This document shows positions 28,836-36,367 of a DNA stretch of 36,367 nucleotides, piece after piece; within the stretch, counting starts at the first letter, position 1, and the number at the start of each line of letters is the position of its first letter. The translations under genes and the position numbers were made by a program. The stretch comes from Fibrobacter sp. (lineage in GTDB: Bacteria; Fibrobacterota; Fibrobacteria; Fibrobacterales; Fibrobacteraceae). The notes under the pieces were generated by a model. It did not search any database and had not been told where the DNA came from. It saw only the letters and a list, made by a program, of their open reading frames with translations. The stretch spans positions 1-36,367 of the forward strand of contig JAFWRL010000001.1 of assembly GCA_017520105.1 (NCBI GenBank), given 5' to 3'.

Positions 28836-29846
28836 CTAAAATCTTATCCGCACAATAATGGCGTTTTCGAAATAATCCGGATTGCCGCCAATGCGCCAAA
28901 GCGAAGCTTCGTAGCGGAAAAGGTTCGGGCGCGCCTTGCGAAGGATTGCCGCCCCAGTCGCCCGCAAATACCCCGCCTTACTCTTACAGGGAATCCCCTT
29001 AAGCGAAGCATCCAAATCATCGATACTAACGCTGATGGCGTTATGATCGTGCGGGTTGTAGGGTTCCGCCTGAACCGAAGCCTTGAGAGTGGAGTATATC
29101 TCTTGGTGCTTTTTCCCGGCAGCATAGGGATCACCCCCAAAATGGAAACTTATAGCGGCATCGGAAAGAACTTCGAATTTCTTGACACAATCCACCCACG
29201 GATGATTCGATGCACCGACAATCCCCATGGTAAAATCAAAGCGGCAATCCTTGCCAAAATAACGGATGAACATTTCTTGCGCAGATTCCTTGAGAGGATC
29301 CGGTTGCAGAACATCGCGAGCCGCAGCATAAAGTATAGCCGCCGTATCAGTTTCGCCAACAGAAATCGGCTTATCACTTGCGTACACTCCCTGAAAACCG
29401 CTTTCGCTATGGAAACCACCGTAAACCCAAGCGAACAGCGCCTCAGCGGCGACGGGCTTCAAAAGATGCAACAGGATCGGCGTAAAGTTTGCAAAGACCA
29501 TGGAACGCCTATGCAAAAGCTCTGCCACCAAAAGAGAATCACGTTCCTGCACCGCAAGCAAAATTTCACCGATATGCAGCAAGAACGAATACTGGTTCGC
29601 ATCCAAATTCTGGACATCCGCAGGAATAAAAACAGTAATTTCGGCATGCAGAGCACTAGGCAGGTAAGTGTACCACGAAGGCGTAAAGTAAGCGCTTCCG
29701 TCGATACATTGCATTTGCGAAAGTTCATCGACAGAAGGCGTTGCCGTACCCACGTAGTCCAAAATGCCGGTTTCACTCCGAACGAAAGCGAAAGTGCTTG
29801 CCTTCTTGACCGTTTCGACTTTAACATAGAATGTTTCGGTAGCCAT
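28836..29846 (-). CDS. Uncharacterised protein with C-terminal HIRAN-like domain
   Basis: A 336-residue soluble protein. The main part (1-240) matches no family I recognise. The end (about 250-310) reads 'LKASVQAEPYNPHDHNAISVSIDD' then 'KSKAGYLRATGAAILRKARP', the pattern of HIRAN domains (L..EP.NP.D.NAI.V...GYL....A). HIRAN domains bind single-stranded 3' DNA ends in SMARCA3/HLTF-type proteins and occur alone in bacteria. AGGAGG lies 6 nt before the ATG. A dyad overlaps its promoter (29894-29910). It is monocistronic as far as seen. Function unknown; a DNA-stress role is only a guess. Confidence 0.7.
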   Translation of the reverse strand: MATETFYVKVETVKKASTFAFVRSETGILDYVGTATPSVDELSQMQCIDGSAYFTPSWYTYLPSALHAEITVFIPADVQNLDANQYSFLLHIGEILLAVQERDSLLVAELLHRRSMVFANFTPILLHLLKPVAAEALFAWVYGGFHSESGFQGVYASDKPISVGETDTAAILYAAARDVLQPDPLKESAQEMFIRYFGKDCRFDFTMGIVGASNHPWVDCVKKFEVLSDAAISFHFGGDPYAAGKKHQEIYSTLKASVQAEPYNPHDHNAISVSIDDLDASLKGIPCKSKAGYLRATGAAILRKARPNLFRYEASLWRIGGNPDYFENAIIVRIRF

Positions 29847-29877
29847 TGCAGGCCTCCTTGTTGAAGGTTACAATGAG

Positions 29878-29910
29878 AATATAGAGTTTTTATATGTCAT
29901 AAAATGACAT
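29878..29910 (-). promoter_or_regulatory. Promoter with overlapping dyad upstream of the HIRAN-like gene
   Basis: On the minus strand a TATATT -10 (29883-29878) lies below the inverted repeat ATGTCAT-AAA-ATGACAT (29894-29910), placed where the -35 region would be. This is a typical position for a repressor or activator site. No strong -35 hexamer is visible, which suggests activator dependence. Confidence 0.5.
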
Positions 29911-29942
29911 TTCACAAAATCACCGAAAAAAAAGACAAAAAA

Positions 29943-29966
29943 GGCTAAGCGGAAAACCGTTTAGCC
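29943..29966 (-). terminator. Terminator of the CotH-like gene
   Basis: GGCTAAGCGG/CCGTTTAGCC with a 4-nt loop (one G-T pair), followed on the minus strand by TTTTTTGTCTTTTTTTT. It lies about 35 nt after the stop codon. Its sequence is close to the terminator at 28729-28761. Confidence 0.85.
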
Positions 29967-30000
29967 TTTTGCTGTTCTATGGATGAAAAATACAAGCAGA

Positions 30001-33000
30001 TTACTTGAACACGGCAGTAAGCGAAGTAACTTCGCCCGGGTTCACCTTGCGGGTCACATCGGTCACGCCATCGCTCCAACCCGTGAACACGCCCGATTCA
30101 GCCTTGGCCGTGAGCGTTACCGGGATGCCCGTATAGAACGTCACCTTCATCGTCGATTGATCCAGCGGGAGCCCGTCAACAAGAACCTTGCCGGAGCCCT
30201 GCGCCGTAAGCGTCATTTCAACAGGAGAACCTAACGAGAAGAAAGACACCATCTGCTCACGAATTGTAGCCTGACGCGATTGGGCAAAGTTCTTGATAGT
30301 TTCCAAGTTGTTGCTCATCGAAGATGCGTTATAGTTCCAGAATTGCTGATCACGAGCCATTTCGGATTCCACCTGCGACTGCAATTCGTTAATGCGCTTC
30401 AGGAGTCTTTCGGCAGAGAAGTTCATCGAAAGGAGCACGCTAAAGCGGTTGATGAATGCATTCTTGAAACCAGCATTTTCAAGCAAGCGAATCATGAGAA
30501 TCGTATGCACGGAGGTAGAAGCGCCTGCAGCCATCTGCGGTTGCTGACCGCCCATGCCGCCACCCCAGTTGCCGCCCATGCCACCACCGAAGTCTCCACC
30601 CATGCCACCACCGAAGTCGCCAAAGTTGAAGCCGCCCATGCCATTGGTACCATTTTCGTTAGTCACGTAGCTGAACACGTTGCCGTTCTGGGTATTGTAA
30701 GACACGCCAAAGCCAAAGTCCGTATCGTACAGGAACCATTTCCACTTGGTTTTCTGGCTTGCAACACGCCACTTCTTTATGTTGTTATGCGGCCAGTCAC
30801 TATTGTTCAAGAACATTTCTGCCTGCATGTAATTGATATAGTTGTCGATATCAATCTGGTCCGCAACCTTCTTGTAGTTGGCATCAGACGAGAGACTGTT
30901 GCTACGCAGCCATTCAATCATAGCCTTGTAATCTGCAGAAGAACCTGTGCTCGCCTCGTCTGTACCGCTGGCAGACGTTTCGAGAAGGTCGATATCGTTC
31001 GGGTCATAACCGTACTTGGTTTCGTAATAGTATTCGTTGTTGCGTTCACGCAGGTCATGGATGCCGTAATACTTGCCATTGTAATATACGACAACATAAC
31101 GGCCACGCTGGTAATCCACACCAAGACCTTCTGTCATCGAGGTTCCCAAGCGATCGCGCAAATAGTCGTCACCGCTATTGTTACCGAAGTTTCTCAGCGA
31201 GAACGCCTTGAACTTTTTGAGTTCCGGGTAATCCGGGAACAGCGAGTATTTTAAGCGCTTGTCACCGTATTCTTCGCGCAACGTAATTGCAAACGACTTC
31301 TTTTCTTTTGCACGGCTGTACTGCCCCGTAATCTTGTAATCGCCCATGATGCCAAACGCAGGAGTCTTGGGCTTGCCGGGTTCGAACATTTCCACATATA
31401 CCGGGAGTTCGCGGTTGCTCCAGAAGTTTGCACCCTTCTTCGGGTCCATCATCGAAGCGCCATTACCCGTCATGTAGAGGCCGGAATCGGGGCTGAACAT
31501 CGAAAGCGGATCGGTCGTCACGAATATCGCGGCAAGCGAAGGCTGCTGTTCGAAAATGTAGGTGCGGTTAATTTCTTCACTCGGATAAGAACCACCGACA
31601 TAAGCACGGCAACGCAGAACCGTCGTAGCGCTGACATTCATCGTCTGTACTGCCGGAGAATTTGCATTCGGTTCTTTACCGCCTTGTTCACAACGGGTAC
31701 CCGCCGGGAACGTCGCCGTCACCGCAGAAGAATAGAAACCGGAAGGAGGAATGTTGACTTCGGCTACCTGAACCTGTTCCACAAAGACCTCGCCCGAGGT
31801 ATTGCCATAAGGCGACGGAGCCGAGAAGCCCCACTTACCAGCACCGTCACGTGACCAGGAAGCACCCGTCGGAACAGACCCGAAACGCACGGAATCAAGC
31901 ATAGCGCCTTCGGCGTTCATAAAGTACAATGCACCGCCATCCTTATCGACCTTGAACGAAGCGTGAGGTTCGTGTCCACGATTGCGGGCGATATACGATG
32001 TCACCTGGATTGTAGTGGATTCGCTACCCTGAGTTTCAGTCGCAAAAGTTGATGCCGTTACTTTGTTACGATTGAGGTCCTTAGCATTGTCATCTAGACG
32101 AACATAGAACACCGACGAGATATCACCTGTACCACGAAGATTTTTGCCACCCCAATTGCTGAGCGAGTCACCTTCCTTGAAGTTCACGCGAATCTTGTGA
32201 TTCTTGGTGATAAAGCCACGGACCACAAGCTGGTTGACCTTGCCGAGGTTTGTCCCATTGGCCTTGATTACCACTCGCGAATAGTCGCCACCCTGGGCAA
32301 CCTTCATCACAGCGCCCATCTGATTTGCACCGCCTTCGTTAAAGCACAGCGAAGACTTGCCCGGCAAATTCTCGACATTATTCCCGGAAGTGTTTCCGCC
32401 AGCGCCACCAGGATTGCCGCCCCAGTTGCCCATGCCAGGGAAATTCATGCCGCCCATGCCACCCGCAGCAGATTCCGAACTGCAATCAGAGCCCATCAAG
32501 TTAAGCGAATCCGAAGGCAAAATGTAGTCTGCATAGCTCTTGCCCGAAAGGAACACAATCATGTAGCTCTTAGCGGGAACCGTGGCGTTGCCAAATACCC
32601 AGCGACGCGGATCCGTCAAATCGTTCGTAAGCGCAAAGCCTTTCAAGTTCACAGGAGCATCGGACGAGTTGTAAAATTCAACCCACCCCGGATCGTTACC
32701 GTCGTTGTCCTTGAAGTTTGCATTCGAAGGAGAAACTTCCGAGAAAAACACCGGACTATTGCCTTCGAAACGCGGAATAACAGTAGCGGCACTCGATGCC
32801 GGAGGTACAGCAGCGCTAGACCCAGGCACAGCAGTACCCGCAGAAGATGTCGGCTGCACCGGAGAAGATACACCCGGAATAGTCGCTGACGAACCACCAA
32901 CTATTGCAGAAGAAGCGCCCGGCACGGCGGTACCCGCGCTAGACAAACCTAAATCTGGACCGACACCGGAATCGGAGCTCAGTTCCCCAATGACTGGACC

Positions 33001-33099
33001 AGCCGGAGAAAAGCCATCATCGTTCGAGGAATCTCCGCATGCAGACAGAACCAAACTTAAACCCATTCCACATAGCGTCACTTTCGCTATAGACTTCAT
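30001..33099 (-). CDS. CotH-kinase and lamin-tail domain lipoprotein
   Basis: A 1032-residue predicted surface lipoprotein from ATG 33099 (AAGG 6 nt upstream). Lipobox LSAC (about residue 21) is followed by a Ser/Ala/Pro linker with repeats of AGTAVPG (to about 108) and a lamin-tail domain ('FFSEVSPSNANFKDNDGNDPGWVEFYNSSDAPVNLKGFALTND'). A CotH protein-kinase domain follows, with 'KAFSLRNFGNNSGDDYLRDRL', 'GKYYGIHDLRERN', catalytic 'FLNNSDWPHNNIKKW' (near 766) and metal-binding 'YDTDFGFG' (near 792). The C-terminal beta domain ends 'VFTGWSDGVTDVTRKVNPGEVTSLTAVFK' (Listeria-Bacteroides-repeat-like). CotH kinases phosphorylate secreted proteins in Bacillus spores; here the extracellular target is unknown. 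Two Gly/Met/Asn-rich inserts (about 210-236 and 820-853) resemble each other although they lie in different domains. Confidence 0.88.
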   Translation of the reverse strand: MKSIAKVTLCGMGLSLVLSACGDSSNDDGFSPAGPVIGELSSDSGVGPDLGLSSAGTAVPGASSAIVGGSSATIPGVSSPVQPTSSAGTAVPGSSAAVPPASSAATVIPRFEGNSPVFFSEVSPSNANFKDNDGNDPGWVEFYNSSDAPVNLKGFALTNDLTDPRRWVFGNATVPAKSYMIVFLSGKSYADYILPSDSLNLMGSDCSSESAAGGMGGMNFPGMGNWGGNPGGAGGNTSGNNVENLPGKSSLCFNEGGANQMGAVMKVAQGGDYSRVVIKANGTNLGKVNQLVVRGFITKNHKIRVNFKEGDSLSNWGGKNLRGTGDISSVFYVRLDDNAKDLNRNKVTASTFATETQGSESTTIQVTSYIARNRGHEPHASFKVDKDGGALYFMNAEGAMLDSVRFGSVPTGASWSRDGAGKWGFSAPSPYGNTSGEVFVEQVQVAEVNIPPSGFYSSAVTATFPAGTRCEQGGKEPNANSPAVQTMNVSATTVLRCRAYVGGSYPSEEINRTYIFEQQPSLAAIFVTTDPLSMFSPDSGLYMTGNGASMMDPKKGANFWSNRELPVYVEMFEPGKPKTPAFGIMGDYKITGQYSRAKEKKSFAITLREEYGDKRLKYSLFPDYPELKKFKAFSLRNFGNNSGDDYLRDRLGTSMTEGLGVDYQRGRYVVVYYNGKYYGIHDLRERNNEYYYETKYGYDPNDIDLLETSASGTDEASTGSSADYKAMIEWLRSNSLSSDANYKKVADQIDIDNYINYMQAEMFLNNSDWPHNNIKKWRVASQKTKWKWFLYDTDFGFGVSYNTQNGNVFSYVTNENGTNGMGGFNFGDFGGGMGGDFGGGMGGNWGGGMGGQQPQMAAGASTSVHTILMIRLLENAGFKNAFINRFSVLLSMNFSAERLLKRINELQSQVESEMARDQQFWNYNASSMSNNLETIKNFAQSRQATIREQMVSFFSLGSPVEMTLTAQGSGKVLVDGLPLDQSTMKVTFYTGIPVTLTAKAESGVFTGWSDGVTDVTRKVNPGEVTSLTAVFK

Positions 33100-33304
33100 C
33101 AATACACCTTTAAATTAGAGTTGTTTATTCCAAGTGACACTCCAATCCATTCCCGCCACTAATTATACATCGAGGATGTCCGCAAACGCCATATTTTTTA
33201 AGGTTTCGTTGTAAAAGGATTGAGTATTTGACAACAGGAAAATTATCGGAACGATGAGTTCCGTTTTAACTATCTTTGTGAAAAAATTTTTAAGGAAACA
33301 TGTG

Positions 33305-34714
33305 ATGTTCAGCAAATTTAGCAAGGCCAGTCAGCAATTCAACTCGTTCAGCCCCGAAATGAAGGAGCAGATGATGAAGATGGCGAAGGCTCGCGTCAGA
33401 GAAAAAATGCTCAAGTGGCTCGCCACGCCGACATTTGTGGTGATTGGAATCATACTCGGAGCAGTCATCGGCGCGCTCACCGCCTGCTTCGGCGACATCA
33501 GCGACAGGCTTTCTGTGATCCGCGACACAAATCCGCTGTACTTTATCCCCGCTTTGGCACTCGGTGGAGCAGCAATCGCATTCGCCTACAAGAAATGGGG
33601 ACGCTGGACAGAACGCGGCATGGACCAAGTTTTTGCCGTCGGACTCAATAAAGAAACGGACTTTCCGCTGGTCGCCATCCCGATGGCCGCCGTAAGCACC
33701 TGGATTACGCAGCTCTTCGGTGGAAGCGCAGGCCGTGAGGGCGCCGCCATGCAAATCGGCTCCGCACTTTCGTACAACATAAGTAAAAAATTACCATTTG
33801 AAAACTCAGCGCACATCATGCTCGTCACAGGCTTGGCCGCAGGCTTCGCCGGAATTTTCCAAGCCCCGATGGCTGCGACCGCTTTCGCGTTGGAAGTTTT
33901 GCTCGTCGGGCATTTTGAACTCGCCGCATTGATGCCTGCCGCCGCAGCAGCATTCACCGCCTGCAAAGTTTCGAGCATGCTCGGATTCCACAAGTTCAGC
34001 GTAGATTTGAATTCGCTCCTTGATGCAAGCGGATTCTCGGCAAGCATTTTCACGAACGAAGGCACGCTTGACGGCTCGATGCTTTTGAAACTCGCGCTAA
34101 TGGGCGTGCTCTTCGGAATTGTCGGTGGCGGATTTGCAAAGTTGCTTGGACTCTCGCAAGATTTCTTCGCAAAAAAATTCCCGAACAGCATTAAGAGAAT
34201 TGCAATTATGGGTGTGGGGATAAGCGTTTTGCTGCTCGTATTCTTCCAGGGACGCTACGCAGGACTCGGAACAAACTTGTTAGATATGTGTTTTGGGGTT
34301 AATGCCGCCGATTTAGGAACTGCCGCTGGGAATGCTACGGGGAGTGCCGCCGGAACCGCCGACTTGATTGGGAACGTCGCCGGGTACGACTGGATTCTGA
34401 AATTCGCGCTCACGATACTCACACTCTCCGCCGGCTTCGTAGGCGGTGTCGTCACCCCACTTTTCGCCATCGGCGCTACATTTGGCGTATTCGTTGCAGG
34501 GATGTTCGGAATGCCGCTCGCCCTCGCCGCCGCACTCGGCTTTGCCGCCGTGTTCGCAAGCGCAAGCAACACACTCTGGGCGCCCATCCTCATCGCCGGT
34601 GAAATCTTCGGATTCGATTGCCTCCCCGCATTCTTCATCGTCTGCACAGTCGCCTACATCTGCAACGGAGGGCAATCCATTTACAAACAAAAGAAGATTA
34701 GGATAAAGATTTAG
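33305..34714 (+). CDS. ClC-family chloride channel/antiporter
   Basis: A 469-residue membrane protein from ATG 33305, chosen because AAGGA lies 8 nt upstream; the frame is open back to 33254. ClC proteins move chloride, sometimes in exchange for protons. Motifs: 'FGGSAGREGAAMQIG' (GxxxGREGP type with the gating Glu about 145; Ala replaces the usual Pro), 'GLAAGFAGIFQAPMAATAFALEVL' and 'AGFVGGVVTPLFAIGATFG' (GxFxP-like, altered). About ten helices can be counted. It lacks C-terminal CBS domains. The conserved gating Glu argues for exchange rather than pure channel function. Followed by a strong terminator. Confidence 0.9.
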   Translation: MFSKFSKASQQFNSFSPEMKEQMMKMAKARVREKMLKWLATPTFVVIGIILGAVIGALTACFGDISDRLSVIRDTNPLYFIPALALGGAAIAFAYKKWGRWTERGMDQVFAVGLNKETDFPLVAIPMAAVSTWITQLFGGSAGREGAAMQIGSALSYNISKKLPFENSAHIMLVTGLAAGFAGIFQAPMAATAFALEVLLVGHFELAALMPAAAAAFTACKVSSMLGFHKFSVDLNSLLDASGFSASIFTNEGTLDGSMLLKLALMGVLFGIVGGGFAKLLGLSQDFFAKKFPNSIKRIAIMGVGISVLLLVFFQGRYAGLGTNLLDMCFGVNAADLGTAAGNATGSAAGTADLIGNVAGYDWILKFALTILTLSAGFVGGVVTPLFAIGATFGVFVAGMFGMPLALAAALGFAAVFASASNTLWAPILIAGEIFGFDCLPAFFIVCTVAYICNGGQSIYKQKKIRIKI

Positions 34715-34857
34715 TAAAGACTAATGCTAAAGTGCCCCGCCATTGAGCGGGGCATTTTTGCATTCGGTTTTAAAAGCGTAAGGCGTGAGTTGTTGGTGGT
34801 TATCGCCAGCGGGAAGATGAGGATTTCAACTTCTTGTTCTGTAAATGTATAGTTCAT
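34711..34857 (-). CDS. Doubtful 48-codon ORF, probably a truncated gene start
   Basis: MNYTFTEQEVEILIFPLAI from an ATG at 34857 with GGGGA 6 nt upstream looks like the beginning of a real protein. The continuation (AACCACC-AACAACT-CACGCCT-TACGCTT) is heptamer repeat, and the last codons read through the ClC terminator. Most likely the first 15-20 codons of a gene whose remainder was lost and replaced by repeat DNA. Confidence 0.2.
   Translation of the reverse strand: MNYTFTEQEVEILIFPLAITTNNSRLTLLKPNAKMPRSMAGHFSISLY
34733..34759 (+). terminator. Terminator of the ClC gene
   Basis: TGCCCCGC/GCGGGGCA with a 6-nt loop followed by TTTTTG. Outer flanks AATGC/GCATT extend the pairing. Confidence 0.9.
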
Positions 34858-34993
34858 TTTTTCCCCGTTTTTATGATTAAGTTTACAGTTTTTGGATGCG
34901 TCCAAAACATTATGATGTTGCCTTTTTTTAAGTCCTATTCTAAAACTAAATCCACAGCTATGCCGCGTCAAGAGCTTGAACTGTTACTCAATT

Positions 34994-35266
34994 TTAGAGT
35001 ACGTTTTCAATTATTTCCCAATATCCGGTTTTATTACTGCCGACTCTCTTCAGAACACCCAATTTCTGTAGTTTCGTTATACTTCTGGTGACAGAGACAC
35101 GGTGAAGATTTAGCTGTTCGGCAATTTCAATTTGAGTAATTATCGGATTACTTAAGATTTTTTCAAGAATTTTCTTTTGACTATCGGTCAGTTTTATTGT
35201 AGCGTTTATTGTAGCGTTTGTTGTAGCGTTTGTTGTAGCCTTTACAGTCGGGTTTACAGTCGGCAT
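34994..35266 (-). CDS. Stand-alone winged-helix DNA-binding domain, likely a gene remnant
   Basis: A 90-residue protein: a repeat-encoded N-terminus (NATTNATINATI from four 12-bp units), then a winged helix-turn-helix, 'LTDSQKKILEKILSNPIITQIEIAEQLNLHRVSVTRSITKLQKLGVLKRVGSNKTGYWEII'. This HTH with the ending 'RVGSNKTGYWEI' is the usual C-terminus of AlbA_2 (Schlafen-like) putative ATP-dependent DNA-binding proteins. Here the catalytic N-terminal part is missing: an in-frame TGA lies just before the ATG. It could be a decayed fragment or a reused small regulator that binds the dyads at 35318-35448. AGGA almost touches the ATG, so translation efficiency is doubtful. Confidence 0.5.
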   Translation of the reverse strand: MPTVNPTVKATTNATTNATINATIKLTDSQKKILEKILSNPIITQIEIAEQLNLHRVSVTRSITKLQKLGVLKRVGSNKTGYWEIIENVL

Positions 35267-35317
35267 TCCTTGATTTCAGGAAGAAATAGCGAAAATTCAA
35301 ATCATTTTGCATTTTTA

Positions 35318-35448
35318 ATACATTTTGTATCGTTTTTGCGAAATATTTTGCAAATTTACAACAGTAAATGAATGGCGCCACCCCCACACGAATTCCGGAT
35401 TAGGCCGTCAAAAATAAAATCATTATTAATTTTTAATACATTTTGTAT
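35318..35448. promoter_or_regulatory. Paired ATACA-TTT-TGTAT dyads upstream of the AAA ATPase gene
   Basis: ATACATTTTGTAT occurs at 35318-35330 and again at 35436-35448, both inside the longer shared context TTTTTAATACATTTTGTAT, 118 bp apart. A related half-site ATACAATTTGCTAT follows near 35490. The segment is strongly AT-rich and lies between the divergent winged-helix and ATPase genes, consistent with operators. Confidence 0.55.
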
Positions 35449-35531
35449 TGTTTTTTAATAATATTTTCATAAAAATTATCTTTTTTCAATACAATTTGCT
35501 ATTTTTTGTACAGTAACGGGGAAGAAACGCT

Positions 35532-36230
35532 ATGTCAATCATACAGATACAGTCCATTACGCTAAACAACTTCAAAAACGTGGTCCATGGTTCCGTTGAA
35601 TTCAAGAACCACGTTCTGGGCGTTTATGGTCAAAATGGTTCCGGCAAAACGGCGATTATCAATGCTCTTGAATTTTTGCAATGTCTCGCCAGAGGAGACT
35701 CCCTGAACCCGAAAGCGGCTCACTATATCTTTCGTGGGCAAAAGTCCTCCGAATGCACGTTCCTGTTCAACGTTTTTGAAAATGATGAAATTGTCAAAAC
35801 GCTAAGCTACACCTTTTCTGTAGAATTAAACCAAGAAAGTGGCTTGCAGGTTGTAGCAGAACAGCTAGTCGAAAAAGTTCCTGACAAAAAGCAAACGACT
35901 CTTATCAAGTATGAAAAGAACAACGAAACGCAATGGTTGACTCCAGCTGCCGACTGGAAGACAATCACCTCCAATAAAGATTTTGCCATTAAACTCGGTG
36001 TTCTTCGTGAAATTGCCGGCAAGGAAAGACGCTCGTTTATTTTCTCAAACGACTTTTCCAAAATTGTCAAAGAGTCGCAACTTGTCGATGTCGAAAAAAT
36101 CAATACCATTGAACAACTGAAACATTTTGCTAACGAGAATCTCTTTGTCATCAGGAACAATGGCAATGGTCCCTTTAATCTTGATTTTTCGCTTCCGTTT
36201 AATTTCAAACACAAGGAAAAGGAAAATTGA
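35532..36230 (+). CDS. AAA-family ATPase, 3' part removed by IS insertion
   Basis: 232 codons of an ABC/SMC-type ATPase: 'IQIQSITLNNFKNVVHGSVEFKNHVLGVYGQNGSGKTAIINALEFLQCL' with Walker A GQNGSGKT (about residues 34-41). The signature, Walker B and D-loop that should follow in the C-terminal half are absent. The TGA stop is supplied by the first bases of an IS21-type terminus starting at 36228, so the protein is cut off. Intact relatives of this shape (RecF/OLD-like ATPases of 400-500 residues) are common in defence islands, such as AbiL-like or RloC/PtuA-like ATPases; assignment to a particular system is not possible from the fragment. GGGGAAG lies 7 nt before the ATG. Confidence 0.75.
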   Translation: MSIIQIQSITLNNFKNVVHGSVEFKNHVLGVYGQNGSGKTAIINALEFLQCLARGDSLNPKAAHYIFRGQKSSECTFLFNVFENDEIVKTLSYTFSVELNQESGLQVVAEQLVEKVPDKKQTTLIKYEKNNETQWLTPAADWKTITSNKDFAIKLGVLREIAGKERRSFIFSNDFSKIVKESQLVDVEKINTIEQLKHFANENLFVIRNNGNGPFNLDFSLPFNFKHKEKEN

Positions 36231-36367
36231 TTATTCCGGCGTACTTTGAGCCACGAGTCCGGTGCTAGAGAGCCACCTTTCCGGAAAATGCGGAGCCACC
36301 GTTCCGGTCGAACAGAGCCACCCCACAAACGGTCAAGAAAAACTCTATAATGGGATAGCCCGTCGCA
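36228..36367. mobile_element. Terminal region of an IS21-family insertion sequence (partial)
   Basis: Starts TGATTATTCCGG and carries four degenerate tandem units of the form TTCCGG-N7/8-GAGCCAC, with GAGCCAC at 36248, 36270, 36293 and 36315 (period 22-23 nt). Multiple terminal repeats with GTGGCTC/GAGCCAC and CCGGAA blocks are typical transposase (IstA) binding sites of IS21 elements. The element continues past the right edge, where istA/istB would be expected. A TATAAT at 36346-36351 may be the transposase promoter. Confidence 0.75.

Noticed and set aside
35181..35387. 68-codon minus-strand frame rich in YNKR repeats
   Set aside because: It is the 12-bp repeat read in another frame; the alternative frame gives a proper winged-helix domain.
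1..36367. CRISPR arrays, tRNA genes, riboswitches, prophage
   Set aside because: No regularly spaced identical repeats, tRNA T-loop/anticodon patterns, known riboswitch cores or phage structural genes were seen on reading both strands.

Overview
The window looks like chromosomal DNA of a Fibrobacter species (phylum Fibrobacterota, rumen or gut cellulose degraders). The assignment rests on three lineage markers: a TIGR02147-type regulator, a FISUMP-type (F. succinogenes major paralogous domain) lipoprotein with a poly-serine linker, and several lipoproteins with Ser/Ala-rich or Asp/Ser-rich linkers. This is read from the sequence and recalled family knowledge; no database search was run.

Layout. 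1-4.4 kb: a class I/II aminotransferase cut by the window edge, then a three-gene unit (TIGR02147 regulator plus two paralogous lipoproteins). 4.5-8.1 kb: dus, divergent to an HU/IHF-like protein gene, then rsuA and a membrane protein gene. rsuA, the membrane protein, an MlaC-like protein and a TolC-like protein (6.3-10.1 kb) form a tightly overlapping minus-strand operon. 10.3-13.5 kb: lytic transglycosylase, STAS-like membrane protein and a GH57-like protein that appears to lack its nucleophile. 13.57-13.95 kb: RNase P RNA. 14.0-15.3 kb: a lipoprotein and an orphan ABC-2 permease. 15.5-17.9 kb: two radical SAM genes and a broken small secreted-protein gene. 18.0-20.4 kb: ettA and a Vat/CatB-type acetyltransferase. 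20.5-22.2 kb: a tripartite HipB-HipS-HipT toxin-antitoxin system with two matching palindromic operators. 22.2-26.5 kb: FISUMP lipoprotein, OmpH/Skp and BamA. 26.9-28.7 kb: phenylacetate-CoA ligase plus ACT-domain protein. 28.8-33.1 kb: a HIRAN-like protein and a CotH-kinase/lamin-tail lipoprotein. 33.3-34.7 kb: a ClC channel. 34.7-36.4 kb: an AT-rich accessory stretch with gene remnants, ending in an AAA ATPase gene truncated by the end of an IS21-type insertion sequence.

Three genome-scale patterns cut across the genes. (1) Short GC-rich palindromes with a GTCAT/GTCAC...CCGG core occur between genes, act as a terminator once, and also lie in frame inside dus and the 7.0-8.1 kb membrane protein gene. 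(2) Degenerate repeats with an exact 7-nt period occur at several intergenic sites and inside the same membrane protein gene. (3) Several promoters place the -10 box only 6-7 nt before the start codon with no Shine-Dalgarno sequence, which predicts leaderless mRNAs (HU-like, TIGR02147, GH57-like).

The best candidate for a distinct biological system is the hipBST operon. The repeat families and their invasion of coding sequence are the least explained signal.
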